A stretch of 64,000 bases of DNA from Acinetobacter pittii ANC 4050 (GTDB lineage Bacteria > Pseudomonadota > Gammaproteobacteria > Pseudomonadales > Moraxellaceae), in contig NZ_KB976987.1 in the NCBI RefSeq assembly GCF_000399685.1, positions 1,751,184 to 1,815,183 of the forward strand, in the 5' to 3' direction. Within the stretch, counting starts at the first letter, position 1, and every line of letters starts with the position of its first letter. The notes beneath the pieces are model-generated. The model saw nothing but the letters and a program-made list of their open reading frames with translations. It did no database searches and was not told the origin of the DNA. Positions 18,629-29,696 of the stretch are shown piece after piece. The translations under genes were made by a program, and so were the position numbers.

Positions 18629-19891
18629 ATGGAATTATTACACCGTTTTAAACCACACACTTTAGCGATAGCAACATTATTAGGTTTTTTGACTAGCTCA
18701 AGTTTATGGGCAGCAGATACGGCTCAACAAAGCGAAGATGAATGGAAGTTCACGCTAAAAAATGCCTATATCAACCGTAATTTTGATAATGATGCGCTCA
18801 AAGATACCGGCAGCTGGTCTCAGGCAGCGTCATTATTTTATAAATCGAAAATGCATGACACCCCTCTGCAAATTGCAGATAAGCCCATTACCATTGGTGC
18901 CGATGCTTCTGTTCAATACGCCGTGCGCTTGAGTTCAGATAAACATGTCGCCGACACAGTTTTGCCTTTTAATAAAGAAACACAATCTCAGGCATCAGAC
19001 TATCTAAAATACGGCGCGACTTTAAAACTGGGTTATGACAGAACTCTTTTAAGTGTCGGTGAACTCTGGCTCGATTTACCTGTAACAGCTGTCGACGCTA
19101 GCCGACAACTGCTTGCCTCTTATTGGGGAACCAATCTTAAGTCACAACTTTCAGATCAACTTTACGCTGAGATTGGTCGGGTTGAAAAAGTATCTCCACG
19201 AAATGAAGAAGACTTTAAAAAGTTTTCATTTACTTCAAATGGAGTTACTAAAGAATCTGATGGCCTTAACTACATTGACCTGCGCTATCAATTTACGCCG
19301 TCACTCAAGGGCGAATATTACTTTGGTAATTTAGAAGACCTCTACAATAAACACTATGTAGGGCTTGAGCATACATGGAAACAACCTAATTTCGCTCTTA
19401 CGTCTAAGTTTAAATACTTTAATGCAAAAGATGATGGCAATACTTTTGATATTGATGCGCAAAACATTGGGGTGCTGGAGACTCTTAAAGTAAAAAACCA
19501 TACCTTTGGCTTGGGGTACCAACAGATTATGGGTGAATCGGCTTACCCTCTACCGGATGGTTTCTTGCCAGAAACGTATTTCATTAACTGGAATGCAACG
19601 GGTTTCTTTAAAGAAGATGAAAAGTCTTACCATGTGATGTACGGCTATGACTTTAAAGACTTTGTACCGGGCTTAAATGCGATGGTGAAATATGTTTACG
19701 GCCATGACTTTAAAGCAGCCAATGGTGAGAAAAACCATGAAACTGAGTCGAATGTGATTTTAAACTATGCATTTCAACAGCCATTGTTAAAGGGTATTGC
19801 GCTGCAATACATTCGCATTGATTACAATGTTAAACACGGCAATGACTTTGGTGAAGACCGCTTGTTTGTAAACTACACCAAAAAGTTTTAA
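18629..19891 (+). CDS. benP: OprD-family outer-membrane porin BenP
   Basis: The 420-aa protein begins with a Sec signal peptide (hydrophobic ATLLGFLTSSS, cleavage after SLWA) and continues as a beta-barrel with the OprD-family start (WKFTLKNAYINRNFDND) and a terminal aromatic-rich strand ending in KKF. In Acinetobacter such porins accompany benK and are thought to admit benzoate through the outer membrane. It follows benK by 44 bases. Confidence 0.9.
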   Translation: MELLHRFKPHTLAIATLLGFLTSSSLWAADTAQQSEDEWKFTLKNAYINRNFDNDALKDTGSWSQAASLFYKSKMHDTPLQIADKPITIGADASVQYAVRLSSDKHVADTVLPFNKETQSQASDYLKYGATLKLGYDRTLLSVGELWLDLPVTAVDASRQLLASYWGTNLKSQLSDQLYAEIGRVEKVSPRNEEDFKKFSFTSNGVTKESDGLNYIDLRYQFTPSLKGEYYFGNLEDLYNKHYVGLEHTWKQPNFALTSKFKYFNAKDDGNTFDIDAQNIGVLETLKVKNHTFGLGYQQIMGESAYPLPDGFLPETYFINWNATGFFKEDEKSYHVMYGYDFKDFVPGLNAMVKYVYGHDFKAANGEKNHETESNVILNYAFQQPLLKGIALQYIRIDYNVKHGNDFGEDRLFVNYTKKF

Positions 19892-19910
19892 TAACTTTTG
19901 ATTCAATCTC

Positions 19911-19938
19911 AGCGGGCCAATTTTGGTCCGCTTTTTTA
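19911..19938 (+). terminator. Terminator after benP
   Basis: AGCGGGCCA (19911-19919) pairs with TGGTCCGCT (19924-19932), one G-U pair, followed by a run of T. Confidence 0.88.
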
Positions 19939-19955
19939 TATGATTTCGCTCATAA

Positions 19956-19979
19956 AAAAACGCTCTTACGAGCGTTTTT
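19956..19979 (-). terminator. Terminator of the KAS III-like gene
   Basis: AAAAACGCTC (19956-19965) and GAGCGTTTTT (19970-19979) form a perfect 10-bp stem with a 4-base loop. On the minus strand the A tract becomes the U tail. Confidence 0.88.
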
Positions 19980-19994
19980 AATTAACTTTGCAAC

Positions 19995-21110
<1,116 letters not shown>

Positions 21111-21124
21111 CTAAAAAAATGAAT

Positions 21125-21187
21125 AGGGTCTGTTAATCTTTCATTTATAAATTGCGTTGTAGGCTAAACAACAACATAAACAGACCC
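21125..21187. mobile_element. 63-bp miniature repeat with inverted ends
   Basis: AGGGTCTGTT (21125) and AACAGACCC (21178-21186) are inverted. The left 45 bases match the left end of the larger element at 48345 closely (both read AGGGTCTGTT ... TTCAT ... ATTGCGTT ... TAG). It is probably an internally deleted member of the same non-coding family. It lies between hrpA and the KAS III-like gene. Confidence 0.5.
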
Positions 21188-21196
21188 CGATCTATC

Positions 21197-24100
21197 TTAA
21201 CTGATTCCCAAACGATCCCATAACTTTTGCAGTCGAGTTGGCGAAATAGGCATCTTAGTTTTCATCGGTTGAGAAAATAAAGAAATGCGGAATTCTTCCA
21301 ACATCAAATACAATTCTTTGATTTTGGGATTGTTTTTGAATTTAAATACCTTGTCCATCCATGGATCGACATCGTCAATAGCAGCATGATCTCGCTGTAG
21401 ATTATTTGGCAATCGATCTAAACGCAATAGCAATGCTTTTAAATAACGCGGGTATTCCTGCCAAAGATCAACCGGTTGGCGGTAAACAAAATTGCCAAGT
21501 GACATGAGATCTAGTTGATCTTCAATATCATCAATACTGCGTCCAAACACATCTGGATCAAGCACTAAAAGCTGACGGCGAATTTGCTGCCATTGAATAT
21601 AAATATCACTTAATTGCTCAAGTGCTTGCTGCCCATGACTCAAAAATTGCTTTTTGACCTGATCTAGCAGCTTATTAAATTCATCAGCGTTAATGGGCAA
21701 AGTCGTAATTGCCATTTGCAAGGTTGCATAGACCAACATCTGCTCAAGCTTAGCTTTATCTCCTAAAGGTGAATAAGCCAACGCGAGCGGTTTTGAAATC
21801 TGCTTTTTCAACTGGCGAACCAAGTCACCAAGCTGCATATGAACCAGACGAATAATCCCTTCGCGATGCTGTTTAATCGCCTCAGCTTGATCGTTAAACG
21901 TTTGAATAACAATGCCTGACTCATCTTTAGCTTCGAGCTCAGCAAAAGCCTTGGTCGGTACTAAAGCCTGATATTGTTTGACTACAACGCCCGTAACTTT
22001 ATGAGAAGCCTCGAAAGTAAAGTTTTCAGGAAAGTCTTTAAACTCACCTTTTTGCTGTTTGACTGGACGATGTGTTTCCACGCGGCAACGCGCTTTTAAC
22101 TCAGGTAAATCACGACCTTTAGCAATCAGCTTGCCTTTTTCATCAATCACTTTAATGAAAGGCACCAAATATGGGTCAATACGTTCAAACGAAAAATCTT
22201 TTTCGGTAATTTGCTCACCACGCAAGGCAAAAGCTAAATAACTGAAAATATGTTCACGTAAATGTACAGCATCAATGCCTTGCATGAGCTTACGGGCTGT
22301 ATCAGGAATTGGCACCACATTACGACGCTTGTCTTTTGGTAAAGCTTTAAGTAAAGCCTCAATTAAATCTTGGCGCCAACCCGGAATTCCCCATGACCAA
22401 ATATTTTCATCAACCTGAGGCAGCGCCTGCACAGGAATTTGAACAGTTGCACCATCTTCGTCATGGCTCGGGTCAAAATGATATGTGGTTGCTAAACGTA
22501 GCTGACCATTGTGCAAATGATCTGGAAATTGCTGCGTTGTTGGTCGGTCATTGAGCCAAAGCGCCTCATCGTCAATAAATAAATAACGTGGATTATTTGC
22601 TTCTACTGTGGCACGCCAGTCTTCAAAGCTACGACGGCTCGCAATTTCTTCCGGAATTTTAGACGCATAAAACTGATAAATCGTTTCTTCATCGACCACT
22701 AAATCACGACGACGCAATTTATCTTCAACTCGCTCTACTTCTTCAAGCTTAAGTAAGTTGTGTTTTAAAAATGGTGGAATCGTACCCAAGTTACCCGTGG
22801 TTAATGCATCGCGTAAGAAAATCTCATGGGCAGCAGGCTGATCAACTTTCTCAAAATTAATTAACCGTTTCGGCTCAATAATTAAACCAAACAACGAAAT
22901 TTGTGCATATGCATTTACGATCCCAGCTTTCTTAGACCAATGCGGCTCAAAATAGTGATATTTCAATAAATCACGTGCAGCAAGCAAAATCCATTCAGGG
23001 TCAATTTTGGCTAAAGTACGTAAGTACACTTGAGAGGTTTCGACCATCTCAAAAGCCATCACCCAAGAGGTATTGGTTTTATGCAAAGTACTCGCAGGGA
23101 AAACTTTAGCCTTTTGCTGGCGCACTGCCATAAAGGTATTTCGTTCATCAGTTTTATTGGCAATGAACGATAATAAACCTGTCAGCAACGCACGATGCAA
23201 GTTTTCATAATTTGCAGCTTTTTCATTAAAACTAAGTTTTAAGCCTTCGGCTAACTCAACCAATTGCTGGTGTGTCTGTTTCCATTCACGTAAACGCAAC
23301 CAGCTTAAGAAATGCTGCTTGGCAAATTGACGTCGTTTATTTTCAGACATCCCTGCTTCACCTTTAGGATTTAAAGTCTCCCAAAGTTTCAAATAAAACA
23401 GAAAATCTGAATCTGCCTCGCGGAATAATGCATGTTTTTGGTCAGCTTGCATCTGTTTATCTGCCGGACGCTCACGCGGGTCCTGAACAGCTAAAGCACT
23501 CACTACAATTAAGATTTCTTTGAGCACACCAAAATGCGCACCACCAATAATCATACGAGCAAGTCGTGGGTCAATTGGCATACGTGCCATCATTTGCCCA
23601 ACTTTGGTCAGCTCATTTTTCTTCTCGTTAAGGGCACCTAACTCAATCAACAGTTTACGGCCATCATTTACAAGGCGGAAATCTGGTGGCTCAATAAAAT
23701 CGAAGTTTTCTAACTCACCTAACCCTAAGCTCTGCATTTGCAAAATAACCGAAGCCAAGTTGGTTCGTTTAATTTCAGGTTCGGTAAACTCAGGGCGACT
23801 TAAAAAATCTTCTTCGCTATATAAACGAATACACACACCTGGAGCAATACGACCACAACGCCCTTTACGCTGATTGGCTGCGGCTTGAGAAATGGCTTCA
23901 ATTGGTAAGCGTTGTACACGTGAACGGTAGTTATAACGCGATATACGAGCAAAACCACTATCAATCACATAACGAATATTTGGAACCGTAAGTGCAGTTT
24001 CGGCTACGTTCGTCGCAATAATAATACGACGACCTTTTCCACCCGGACTAAAAATCTTTTGTTGTTCAGAAACAGCTAAGCGTGCATACAACGGTAAAAT

Positions 24101-25054
24101 TTCGGTATGTCTTGGTCCGTACTTTTGCAACGTTTCCTGCAACTCACGAATTTCTTGCTCTGTGCTTGAGAAAATCAGAATATCGGCATGTTCTGGATGA
24201 CCTTTTGCCTCTGCATCCGCAAAGCATTCTTCTACCGCTTGTACAACTGCACGAGGAAGGTTTTCTTCAAAATCATCAAACTCATCGTCATCACTGCCGC
24301 CAATATTCATTTCTGAAATTGGGCGATAAAGCACTTCGACAGGATAACTACGACCTTCTACTTCAAAAACTGGTGCATTATTAAAGTAGTTACTAAAACG
24401 ATTTACATCTAAAGTTGCCGAAGTCACAATCACTTTTAGATCTGGGCGTTTTGGCAGTAACTGCTTTAAATAACCCATAATAAAATCGATATTGAGTGAG
24501 CGTTCATGCGCTTCATCAATAATGATCGTGTCATATTTAGACAAGAAGCGGTCATTGCCTAACTCGGCAAGCAAAATACCATCGGTCATTAACCGTACAA
24601 TTGAATCTTGCGAACCTTGTTCATTAAAACGAATTTTAAAACCAATCGATTCGCCAAGCTTTTCGCCAACTTCTTCTGCGATACGTTGAGAAACACTACG
24701 CGCAGCTAAACGACGTGGTTGAGTATGTCCAATCATACCGGTTAAGCCACGGCCTGCTAACATTGCAATCTGAGGAAGCTGTGTGGTTTTACCCGAACCC
24801 GTCTCACCCGCCACAATAATGACCTGATGCTTTTGAATTGCATCAATTAAACGATCAGCATATTGAGAAACAGGTAAATCCTGATTCAGTTTAATTTTAG
24901 GGAGACGTTCAAATCGCTGTCTTACTTTGGCATTAGATTGTTCAAATAATTTTTCAATCTCTGCTGCATTGGCTTTTTTATCTTTACGCAAACGATTTAA
25001 ACGGTAACGATCTCTTGCCATCACCCACTGATCAATATTTAAATCATTCTGCAC
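21197..25054 (-). CDS. hrpA: ATP-dependent RNA helicase HrpA (DEAH box)
   Basis: HrpA is a large DEAH-box RNA helicase; in E. coli it is linked to mRNA processing and ribosome-collision rescue. Motifs: Walker A GETGSGKTT, DEAHERS, SAT, and the C-terminal helicase motif RKGRCGRIAPG. The HrpA-specific C-terminal extension (KALPKDKRRNVVPIPDTA onward) follows. Length (about 1285 aa) matches the family. The start is uncertain: a GTG at 25054 has AGGA ten bases upstream, while TTG codons at 25081 abut a purine run; homology only begins near MARDRYRLNRL. Confidence 0.95.
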   Translation of the reverse strand: MQNDLNIDQWVMARDRYRLNRLRKDKKANAAEIEKLFEQSNAKVRQRFERLPKIKLNQDLPVSQYADRLIDAIQKHQVIIVAGETGSGKTTQLPQIAMLAGRGLTGMIGHTQPRRLAARSVSQRIAEEVGEKLGESIGFKIRFNEQGSQDSIVRLMTDGILLAELGNDRFLSKYDTIIIDEAHERSLNIDFIMGYLKQLLPKRPDLKVIVTSATLDVNRFSNYFNNAPVFEVEGRSYPVEVLYRPISEMNIGGSDDDEFDDFEENLPRAVVQAVEECFADAEAKGHPEHADILIFSSTEQEIRELQETLQKYGPRHTEILPLYARLAVSEQQKIFSPGGKGRRIIIATNVAETALTVPNIRYVIDSGFARISRYNYRSRVQRLPIEAISQAAANQRKGRCGRIAPGVCIRLYSEEDFLSRPEFTEPEIKRTNLASVILQMQSLGLGELENFDFIEPPDFRLVNDGRKLLIELGALNEKKNELTKVGQMMARMPIDPRLARMIIGGAHFGVLKEILIVVSALAVQDPRERPADKQMQADQKHALFREADSDFLFYLKLWETLNPKGEAGMSENKRRQFAKQHFLSWLRLREWKQTHQQLVELAEGLKLSFNEKAANYENLHRALLTGLLSFIANKTDERNTFMAVRQQKAKVFPASTLHKTNTSWVMAFEMVETSQVYLRTLAKIDPEWILLAARDLLKYHYFEPHWSKKAGIVNAYAQISLFGLIIEPKRLINFEKVDQPAAHEIFLRDALTTGNLGTIPPFLKHNLLKLEEVERVEDKLRRRDLVVDEETIYQFYASKIPEEIASRRSFEDWRATVEANNPRYLFIDDEALWLNDRPTTQQFPDHLHNGQLRLATTYHFDPSHDEDGATVQIPVQALPQVDENIWSWGIPGWRQDLIEALLKALPKDKRRNVVPIPDTARKLMQGIDAVHLREHIFSYLAFALRGEQITEKDFSFERIDPYLVPFIKVIDEKGKLIAKGRDLPELKARCRVETHRPVKQQKGEFKDFPENFTFEASHKVTGVVVKQYQALVPTKAFAELEAKDESGIVIQTFNDQAEAIKQHREGIIRLVHMQLGDLVRQLKKQISKPLALAYSPLGDKAKLEQMLVYATLQMAITTLPINADEFNKLLDQVKKQFLSHGQQALEQLSDIYIQWQQIRRQLLVLDPDVFGRSIDDIEDQLDLMSLGNFVYRQPVDLWQEYPRYLKALLLRLDRLPNNLQRDHAAIDDVDPWMDKVFKFKNNPKIKELYLMLEEFRISLFSQPMKTKMPISPTRLQKLWDRLGIS

Positions 25055-25406
25055 AGACAAATTTTCCTGAAAATACAACAATCCTCTATTTTACGCTCTA
25101 ATGACCATAAGGTAAAACAGTTGGGTTTTTATATATTTTTAATTTTTTAAAATTTTGCCCTTGAATTTTGTCTCACTAGACTTCATGTTGTTAGGCAAGT
25201 TTCTTTTACGATAACTGTCATTTGATTTACATGTTTTTGCAGTCAAATCGAATACAGTGTTTGGGGACTTAAAAATCGTAAATTTATCACTTATTCGATT
25301 TTCCGATTTTAGTCATGTAAAAATACTATTTCCCCAATAAAGAATTTTTATTTATTCTAGATCTCGTAAACAAGTTTAAATATAAACCTCAATCATGGAG
25401 ACAATG
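25055..25406. other. Intergenic region upstream of ahpC
   Basis: No gene is seen here. The gap separates divergent hrpA and ahpC and should hold the ahpC promoter. AAATCG/CGATTT words recur at about 25275, 25305 and 25315, but I could not fit a convincing OxyR site. Confidence 0.4.
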
Positions 25407-25970
25407 ATGAGCTTGATTAATACTGAAGTTAAACCATTCCAAGCAACTGCTTACCACAACGGCCAATTTGTTGAAGTTAACGAAACTAACCTTAAAGGTA
25501 AATGGTCTGTTGTATTCTTCTATCCAGCTGACTTCACTTTCGTTTGTCCAACTGAACTTGGTGACTTAGCTGACAACTACGCTGAATTCCAAAAACTTGG
25601 TGTTGAAATTTATGCTGTATCTACTGATACACACTTCACTCACAAAGCTTGGCACGACACTTCTGAAGAAATCAAAAAAATCCAATATCCATTAGTTGGT
25701 GACCCAACTTGGACTCTTTCTAAAAACTTCGACGTTCTTATCGAATCTGAAGGTTTAGCTGACCGTGGTACTTTCGTTATCGATCCAGAAGGTAAAATCC
25801 AAATCGTTGAACTCAACGCTGGTGGTATCGGCCGTGACGCATCTGAACTTCTTCGTAAAGTAAAAGCTGCTCAATACGTACACGCTCACCCAGGTGAAGT
25901 TTGCCCAGCTAAATGGAAAGAAGGCGAAGCAACTCTTGCTCCATCTATCGACCTAGTTGGTAAAATCTAA
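25407..25970 (+). CDS. ahpC: Peroxiredoxin AhpC
   Basis: AhpC is a typical 2-Cys peroxiredoxin that reduces hydrogen peroxide and organic peroxides and is recycled by AhpF. The peroxidatic Cys is in DFTFVCPTE (about residue 47) and the resolving Cys in GEVCPAKW (about 166). The ATG at 25407, six bases after GGAG, gives the standard 187-aa protein starting MSLINTEV; upstream ATGs at 25395 and 25404 fall in or too near the ribosome-binding site. Unlike in E. coli, ahpF is not next to it but 1.6 kb away. Codon use looks strongly biased, consistent with high expression. Confidence 0.97.
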   Translation: MSLINTEVKPFQATAYHNGQFVEVNETNLKGKWSVVFFYPADFTFVCPTELGDLADNYAEFQKLGVEIYAVSTDTHFTHKAWHDTSEEIKKIQYPLVGDPTWTLSKNFDVLIESEGLADRGTFVIDPEGKIQIVELNAGGIGRDASELLRKVKAAQYVHAHPGEVCPAKWKEGEATLAPSIDLVGKI

Positions 25971-25994
25971 TCTCTTATTAGATTTTAAAAACTC

Positions 25995-26028
25995 AAAGAA
26001 CCACCCCTCATCGGGTGGTTCTTTTGTT
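25995..26028 (+). terminator. Terminator of ahpC
   Basis: AAAGAACCACCC (25995-26006) and GGGTGGTTCTTT (26013-26024) make a perfect 12-bp stem followed by T-rich sequence. Confidence 0.92.
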
Positions 26029-26164
26029 TTGAATAAGCACATCACATTTTCTACTGATACTTTTACAATTATGCCCTTCCCCATTACATGAAGTTTGAGT
26101 AATGTCGAATAAATAACCGATATTTTTTGAGCTTAAATCATATGAAATAAAAGGGGAAAAATTT

Positions 26165-26380
26165 ATGGCGAATACTGTGGCAGTCACTTCATGGAAATAC
26201 AATGCAACTTCACGTCATCTAAAAATATTTTATAGCGATGGTTCGGGCGAACTTTATCATCCTGTACCAGAATTTATTTATGACAACTTATTACGCTCAA
26301 CAGACAAAGCTGCTTTTGTACATAAATATTTAGAATTCGACTTACACTTTACTCGCCTATCTTTAGTCAATGCATCATAA
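26165..26380 (+). CDS. KTSC-domain small protein
   Basis: The 71-aa product fits the KTSC domain pattern, a strand-turn-strand core then helices (SWKYNATSRHLKIFYSDGSGELYHPVPEFIYDNLLRSTDKAAFVHKYL, given in outline). KTSC domains occur alone or next to RNA-modifying enzymes; the role is unknown. A weak GGGG purine stretch lies before the ATG. It sits alone between ahpC and a methyltransferase gene. Confidence 0.7.
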   Translation: MANTVAVTSWKYNATSRHLKIFYSDGSGELYHPVPEFIYDNLLRSTDKAAFVHKYLEFDLHFTRLSLVNAS

Positions 26381-26445
26381 CCTAATCAAATAAGGCCTGC
26401 GTTGAACAGGCCTTTATGAGCAATTAAATCATATTTTTAAATAGT

Positions 26446-27033
26446 TTATCTCGCCACCACAATACATAAACCAGCGCCTACGGGTAAAATACTGCTCATA
26501 AAATTTTCATCTTTTTTAATTAAAGACAAGAATGAACTGACCTCAGCCGCATGTGAAATGACATTATCAATAATGAGTACGCCACCTTTTGGCTTCATTA
26601 AACGCTTTAAATCTGGCCAATAATTCTCATAAGCAGGACGCTCAGCATCTAACAAAATAAAATCGAAAGTTTCCTGAGCTTCTTTTAAATAGTCGGCTGC
26701 ATCTCCTACCCAAAAATCAACCAATTCATCTAATGCCAGTTCAGTCGCATGGCGTTTCGCCTCATTACTCCGATTGGCATCGATTTCAAGCGTGGTTACT
26801 TTACCGTGTGTTGCTTGTGCCGCCTCAGCAAGCCATAAAGTAGAATAACCTGTTGAAGTCCCGATTTCTAAAATTGATTTGGCTTGCTGCATTCGAATAA
26901 ATTGCGATAGCAGTTTCGCAGACTCAGCCTCAATATTGCGATACCTTAGCAAACGATCTGCCTGCTGGGCATCATGTCGTTTAAAGGTGTCATATAAATC
27001 GGCAACTCTTTGTAAGAAAAAAGTATTTGGCAT
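26446..27033 (-). CDS. SAM-dependent O-methyltransferase, class I
   Basis: The 195-aa protein carries the SAM-binding motif I ILEIGTSTGYSTLWLA (about residues 53-68), the acidic motif II VTTLEID, and the motif around FDFILLDAERPAYENYW with metal-site-like Asp residues. It resembles small catechol/caffeoyl-type O-methyltransferases (Methyltransf_24/3 group). The substrate cannot be told. It is 45 bases downstream of a small DUF1653-like gene on the same strand. Confidence 0.82.
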   Translation of the reverse strand: MPNTFFLQRVADLYDTFKRHDAQQADRLLRYRNIEAESAKLLSQFIRMQQAKSILEIGTSTGYSTLWLAEAAQATHGKVTTLEIDANRSNEAKRHATELALDELVDFWVGDAADYLKEAQETFDFILLDAERPAYENYWPDLKRLMKPKGGVLIIDNVISHAAEVSSFLSLIKKDENFMSSILPVGAGLCIVVAR

Positions 27034-27078
27034 ATATTCACCCTTTAAAATCGTTATTTTATATGACAGCCGTTTGAA

Positions 27079-27297
27079 TTAAGTGCTTTGAATTAACTTA
27101 AAGCGCGGCACGATACTTCCATCAGCCATTTGAACCGTTTCAGTAAACATATCTAGTGGACGTACCCAAGTTGAATAGTCACCATAAAGACACTGATAAA
27201 CGACTAATTCTTCTTCAGTCTCGCTGTGTTTTGCTACAGAAAAAACTTGATAGAGATTACCTTTATAATGCTGATAAATGCCGCGTTGCAATGACAT
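27079..27297 (-). CDS. DUF1653-like small protein
   Basis: The 72-aa product has the pattern of DUF1653: start [25 protein letters not shown], then [24 protein letters not shown]. Such proteins are small SH3-like beta barrels of unknown function. It is upstream of, and likely co-transcribed with, the methyltransferase gene, and divergent from ahpF. Confidence 0.82.
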   Translation of the reverse strand: MSLQRGIYQHYKGNLYQVFSVAKHSETEEELVVYQCLYGDYSTWVRPLDMFTETVQMADGSIVPRFKLIQST

Positions 27298-27554
27298 GAA
27301 AGTACCTTTTAATGTTATGACATAAAATCTTTACAGCCCTATAACATATATAAATTTTTAAATACTTTCACTTTAAAACGCTACAAAAGATCAAAAAGCG
27401 TATTTTAGAGATAAATTATTGATCTTGTTTATGAATGCTTTTGTTAATTCAAAAAACCGATTAAATATATAAAAACATACTGTTTTACCTATTTTATGTT
27501 TTAACGTACTATGCATCTATTGAAAGAATTTGGATGCATTGGAGTAAAAAACAG

Positions 27555-29120
27555 ATGTTAGATCAAAACATTAAAACTCAATTAAAAGCTTATTTAGAAC
27601 GTTTAGAAAGTCCAATCGAATTAGTTGCTGCTTTAGATGAGTCAGATAAAGCTGCTCAAATTAAAGAACTCGTCACTGAAATCGCCGAGCTTTCTGACCA
27701 AGTCACTGCCCGTTTTGATGGCAACAATACACGTCGTCCAAGCTTTGGTGTGGCTAAAGCAGGTGAACAGCCTCGTGTGTTCTTTGCAGGCTTACCAATG
27801 GGTCATGAGTTTACGTCTTTGATCTTGGCGCTGTTACAGGTGTCTGGCTATGCACCTAAAGTGTCAGATGAAGTGCTCAGCCAGATTAAAGGCTTAAACC
27901 TCAAAGCAAACTTTGATGTGTTTGTATCTCTAAGCTGTCATAACTGTCCGGATGTAGTACAGGCGCTTAACCTGATTGCGATTTATAACCCGAACACCAC
28001 AGCAACCATGATTGACGGTTCCTTCTTCCAAGACGAAGTCGAACAACGCAAAATCATGGCTGTACCGATGGTATTCCAAGACAACGAACACATTGGTCAA
28101 GGTCGTATGACCCTTGAAGAGATTGTGGCGAAACTTGACACTAACTCAGCTGAAAAAGATGCAGCAGCACTGAATGCCAAAGATGCATTTGATGTATTGG
28201 TGATTGGTGGTGGGCCTGCGGGTGCCACAGCTGCGATCTATGCGGCACGTAAAGGCATTAACACCGGTATCGTAGCTGAACGCTTTGGTGGTCAGGTCAT
28301 GGATACCATGGACATTGAAAACTTCACATCTGTGCAAAAGACACAAGGTCCTAAGTTTGCTGCCGAGATGGAAGCCCATGTCCGTGAATATGATGTTGAT
28401 ATCATGAACCTGCAACGTGTGAGCAAAATCACAGGTGCCAACCAAACGATAAACGGTCTGGTTGAAGTTGAACTTGAAAACGGTGCAAAACTTGAATCAA
28501 AAACAGTGATCCTTTCAACAGGTGCACGTTGGAGAGAAATGAACGTACCGGGTGAGCAAGAATACCGTACCCGTGGTGTAGCGTACTGCCCACACTGTGA
28601 TGGTCCATTGTTCAAAGGCAAACGTGTTGCCGTGATTGGTGGCGGTAACTCAGGCGTTGAAGCTGCGATTGACCTTGCAGGAATTGTTGAACATGTAACT
28701 TTGGTTGAATTCGATACCAAACTTCGTGCTGACCAAGTGTTGCAAAACAAATTGCATAGCTTGCCAAACACAACTGTGATTATGAATGCCTTAAGTACAG
28801 AAGTGCTGGGTGATGGCTCACAAGTGACTGGTCTTAAATATAAAGACCGTGCCACTGATGGAGAGCATGTGGTAGAGCTTGCAGGGATCTTTGTACAGAT
28901 CGGTTTATTGCCAAACACTGACTTCTTGAAAGACAGTGAAGTTGAGTTAACCAACCGTGGTGAGATCATTGTCAATGACCGTAACGAAACCAATGTTCAA
29001 GGTGTGTTTGCTGCAGGTGACTGTACGACAGTACCTTACAAGCAAATCATTATTGCTACAGGTGAAGGTGCTAAAGCATCACTCTCTGCGTTTGATTACA
29101 TCATCCGTTCTGGGCAGTAA
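27555..29120 (+). CDS. ahpF: Alkyl hydroperoxide reductase subunit F
   Basis: AhpF is the flavin disulfide reductase that recycles AhpC with NADH. The N-terminal thioredoxin-like domain has SCHNCPD (about residues 127-130). The FAD-binding segment is [19 protein letters not shown], the redox-active pair is CPHCDG (about 340), the NAD-binding motif is [12 protein letters not shown], and the C-terminal FAD motif is GVFAAGDCT. The ATG at 27555 follows GGAG and gives 521 aa, the family length; a frame opening at 27534 adds seven non-homologous residues. It is separate from ahpC, with its own promoter region and terminator. Confidence 0.97.
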   Translation: MLDQNIKTQLKAYLERLESPIELVAALDESDKAAQIKELVTEIAELSDQVTARFDGNNTRRPSFGVAKAGEQPRVFFAGLPMGHEFTSLILALLQVSGYAPKVSDEVLSQIKGLNLKANFDVFVSLSCHNCPDVVQALNLIAIYNPNTTATMIDGSFFQDEVEQRKIMAVPMVFQDNEHIGQGRMTLEEIVAKLDTNSAEKDAAALNAKDAFDVLVIGGGPAGATAAIYAARKGINTGIVAERFGGQVMDTMDIENFTSVQKTQGPKFAAEMEAHVREYDVDIMNLQRVSKITGANQTINGLVEVELENGAKLESKTVILSTGARWREMNVPGEQEYRTRGVAYCPHCDGPLFKGKRVAVIGGGNSGVEAAIDLAGIVEHVTLVEFDTKLRADQVLQNKLHSLPNTTVIMNALSTEVLGDGSQVTGLKYKDRATDGEHVVELAGIFVQIGLLPNTDFLKDSEVELTNRGEIIVNDRNETNVQGVFAAGDCTTVPYKQIIIATGEGAKASLSAFDYIIRSGQ

Positions 29121-29148
29121 AATCGGTCAAATCATTATGGTTTAGTTC

Positions 29149-29182
29149 AAGCCTAGCATTACAAAATGCTAGGCTTTTTTAA
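29149..29182 (+). terminator. Terminator of ahpF
   Basis: AAGCCTAGCATT (29149-29160) and AATGCTAGGCTT (29165-29176) form a perfect 12-bp stem with a 4-base loop, followed by T residues. Confidence 0.93.
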
Positions 29183-29291
29183 TAATAGAGTTACAACTTC
29201 TTAACAATTTTCGATCTTTATTAATCATTTACTTTATGTTTATATTTTAGACATCCATATTTGGATGCCATGAATTAGAAGGAAAAACACA

Positions 29292-29636
29292 ATGAATAAA
29301 TTACTTGTTGCTTTAGGTCTTGCTGCGACTGTTGCCCTTGTTGGTTGTAATAAAGATAAAGCTCCAGAAACTGGCGCGACTACAGGTGAACATTTAGAAA
29401 ATGCTGCTCAACAAGCAAGTGCTGATATCAAGTCTGCTGGTGATAAAGCTGCTGATGATATTGCAACTGCAACAGACAACGCTTCAAACAAAATTGATGC
29501 TGCTGCTGACCACGCTGCTGATGCAACCGCTGATGCTGCTGCGCAAACTGAAGCGACAGCTCGTAAGGCAACTGCTGATACAGCTCAAGCTGTTGAAAAT
29601 ACTGCTGCTGAAGTGAAAAAAGACGCTCAACACTAA
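29292..29636 (+). CDS. Alanine-rich repetitive lipoprotein
   Basis: The 114-aa protein starts with a lipoprotein signal (hydrophobic LLVALGLAATVAL and lipobox LVGC, Cys near residue 19), so it should be lipid-anchored in the envelope. The mature part is a long low-complexity helix of repeated Ala-Ala-Asp units (DKAADDIATATDNASNKI, DAAADHAADATADAA) with an 11-residue-like period, similar to LEA-type or colicin-like helices. AAGGAAAA precedes the ATG. Its own terminator follows. Function unknown; stress protection or cell-wall contact are guesses. Confidence 0.8.
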   Translation: MNKLLVALGLAATVALVGCNKDKAPETGATTGEHLENAAQQASADIKSAGDKAADDIATATDNASNKIDAAADHAADATADAAAQTEATARKATADTAQAVENTAAEVKKDAQH

Positions 29637-29650
29637 TCGTCTTTAGTATA

Positions 29651-29679
29651 AAAAAGCCCCTATTGATTAGGGGCTTTTT
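29651..29679. terminator. Terminator between the lipoprotein gene and a GST gene
   Basis: AAAAAGCCCCTA (29651-29662) and TAGGGGCTTTTT (29668-29679) form a perfect 12-bp stem. A and T tails make it usable from both sides, fitting its place between convergent genes. Confidence 0.93.
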
Positions 29680-29696
29680 CATGTCTTTAAAATCTA

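Noticed and set aside
25082-25394. OxyR binding site upstream of ahpC
   Set aside because: I looked for the ATAG-N7-CTAT pattern and could not find a convincing match.
28292-28993. 233-codon open frame antisense to ahpF
   Set aside because: It overlaps the strongly supported ahpF entirely, has low-complexity Ser/Thr/Pro-rich content and no ribosome-binding site; it is a shadow of codon bias.
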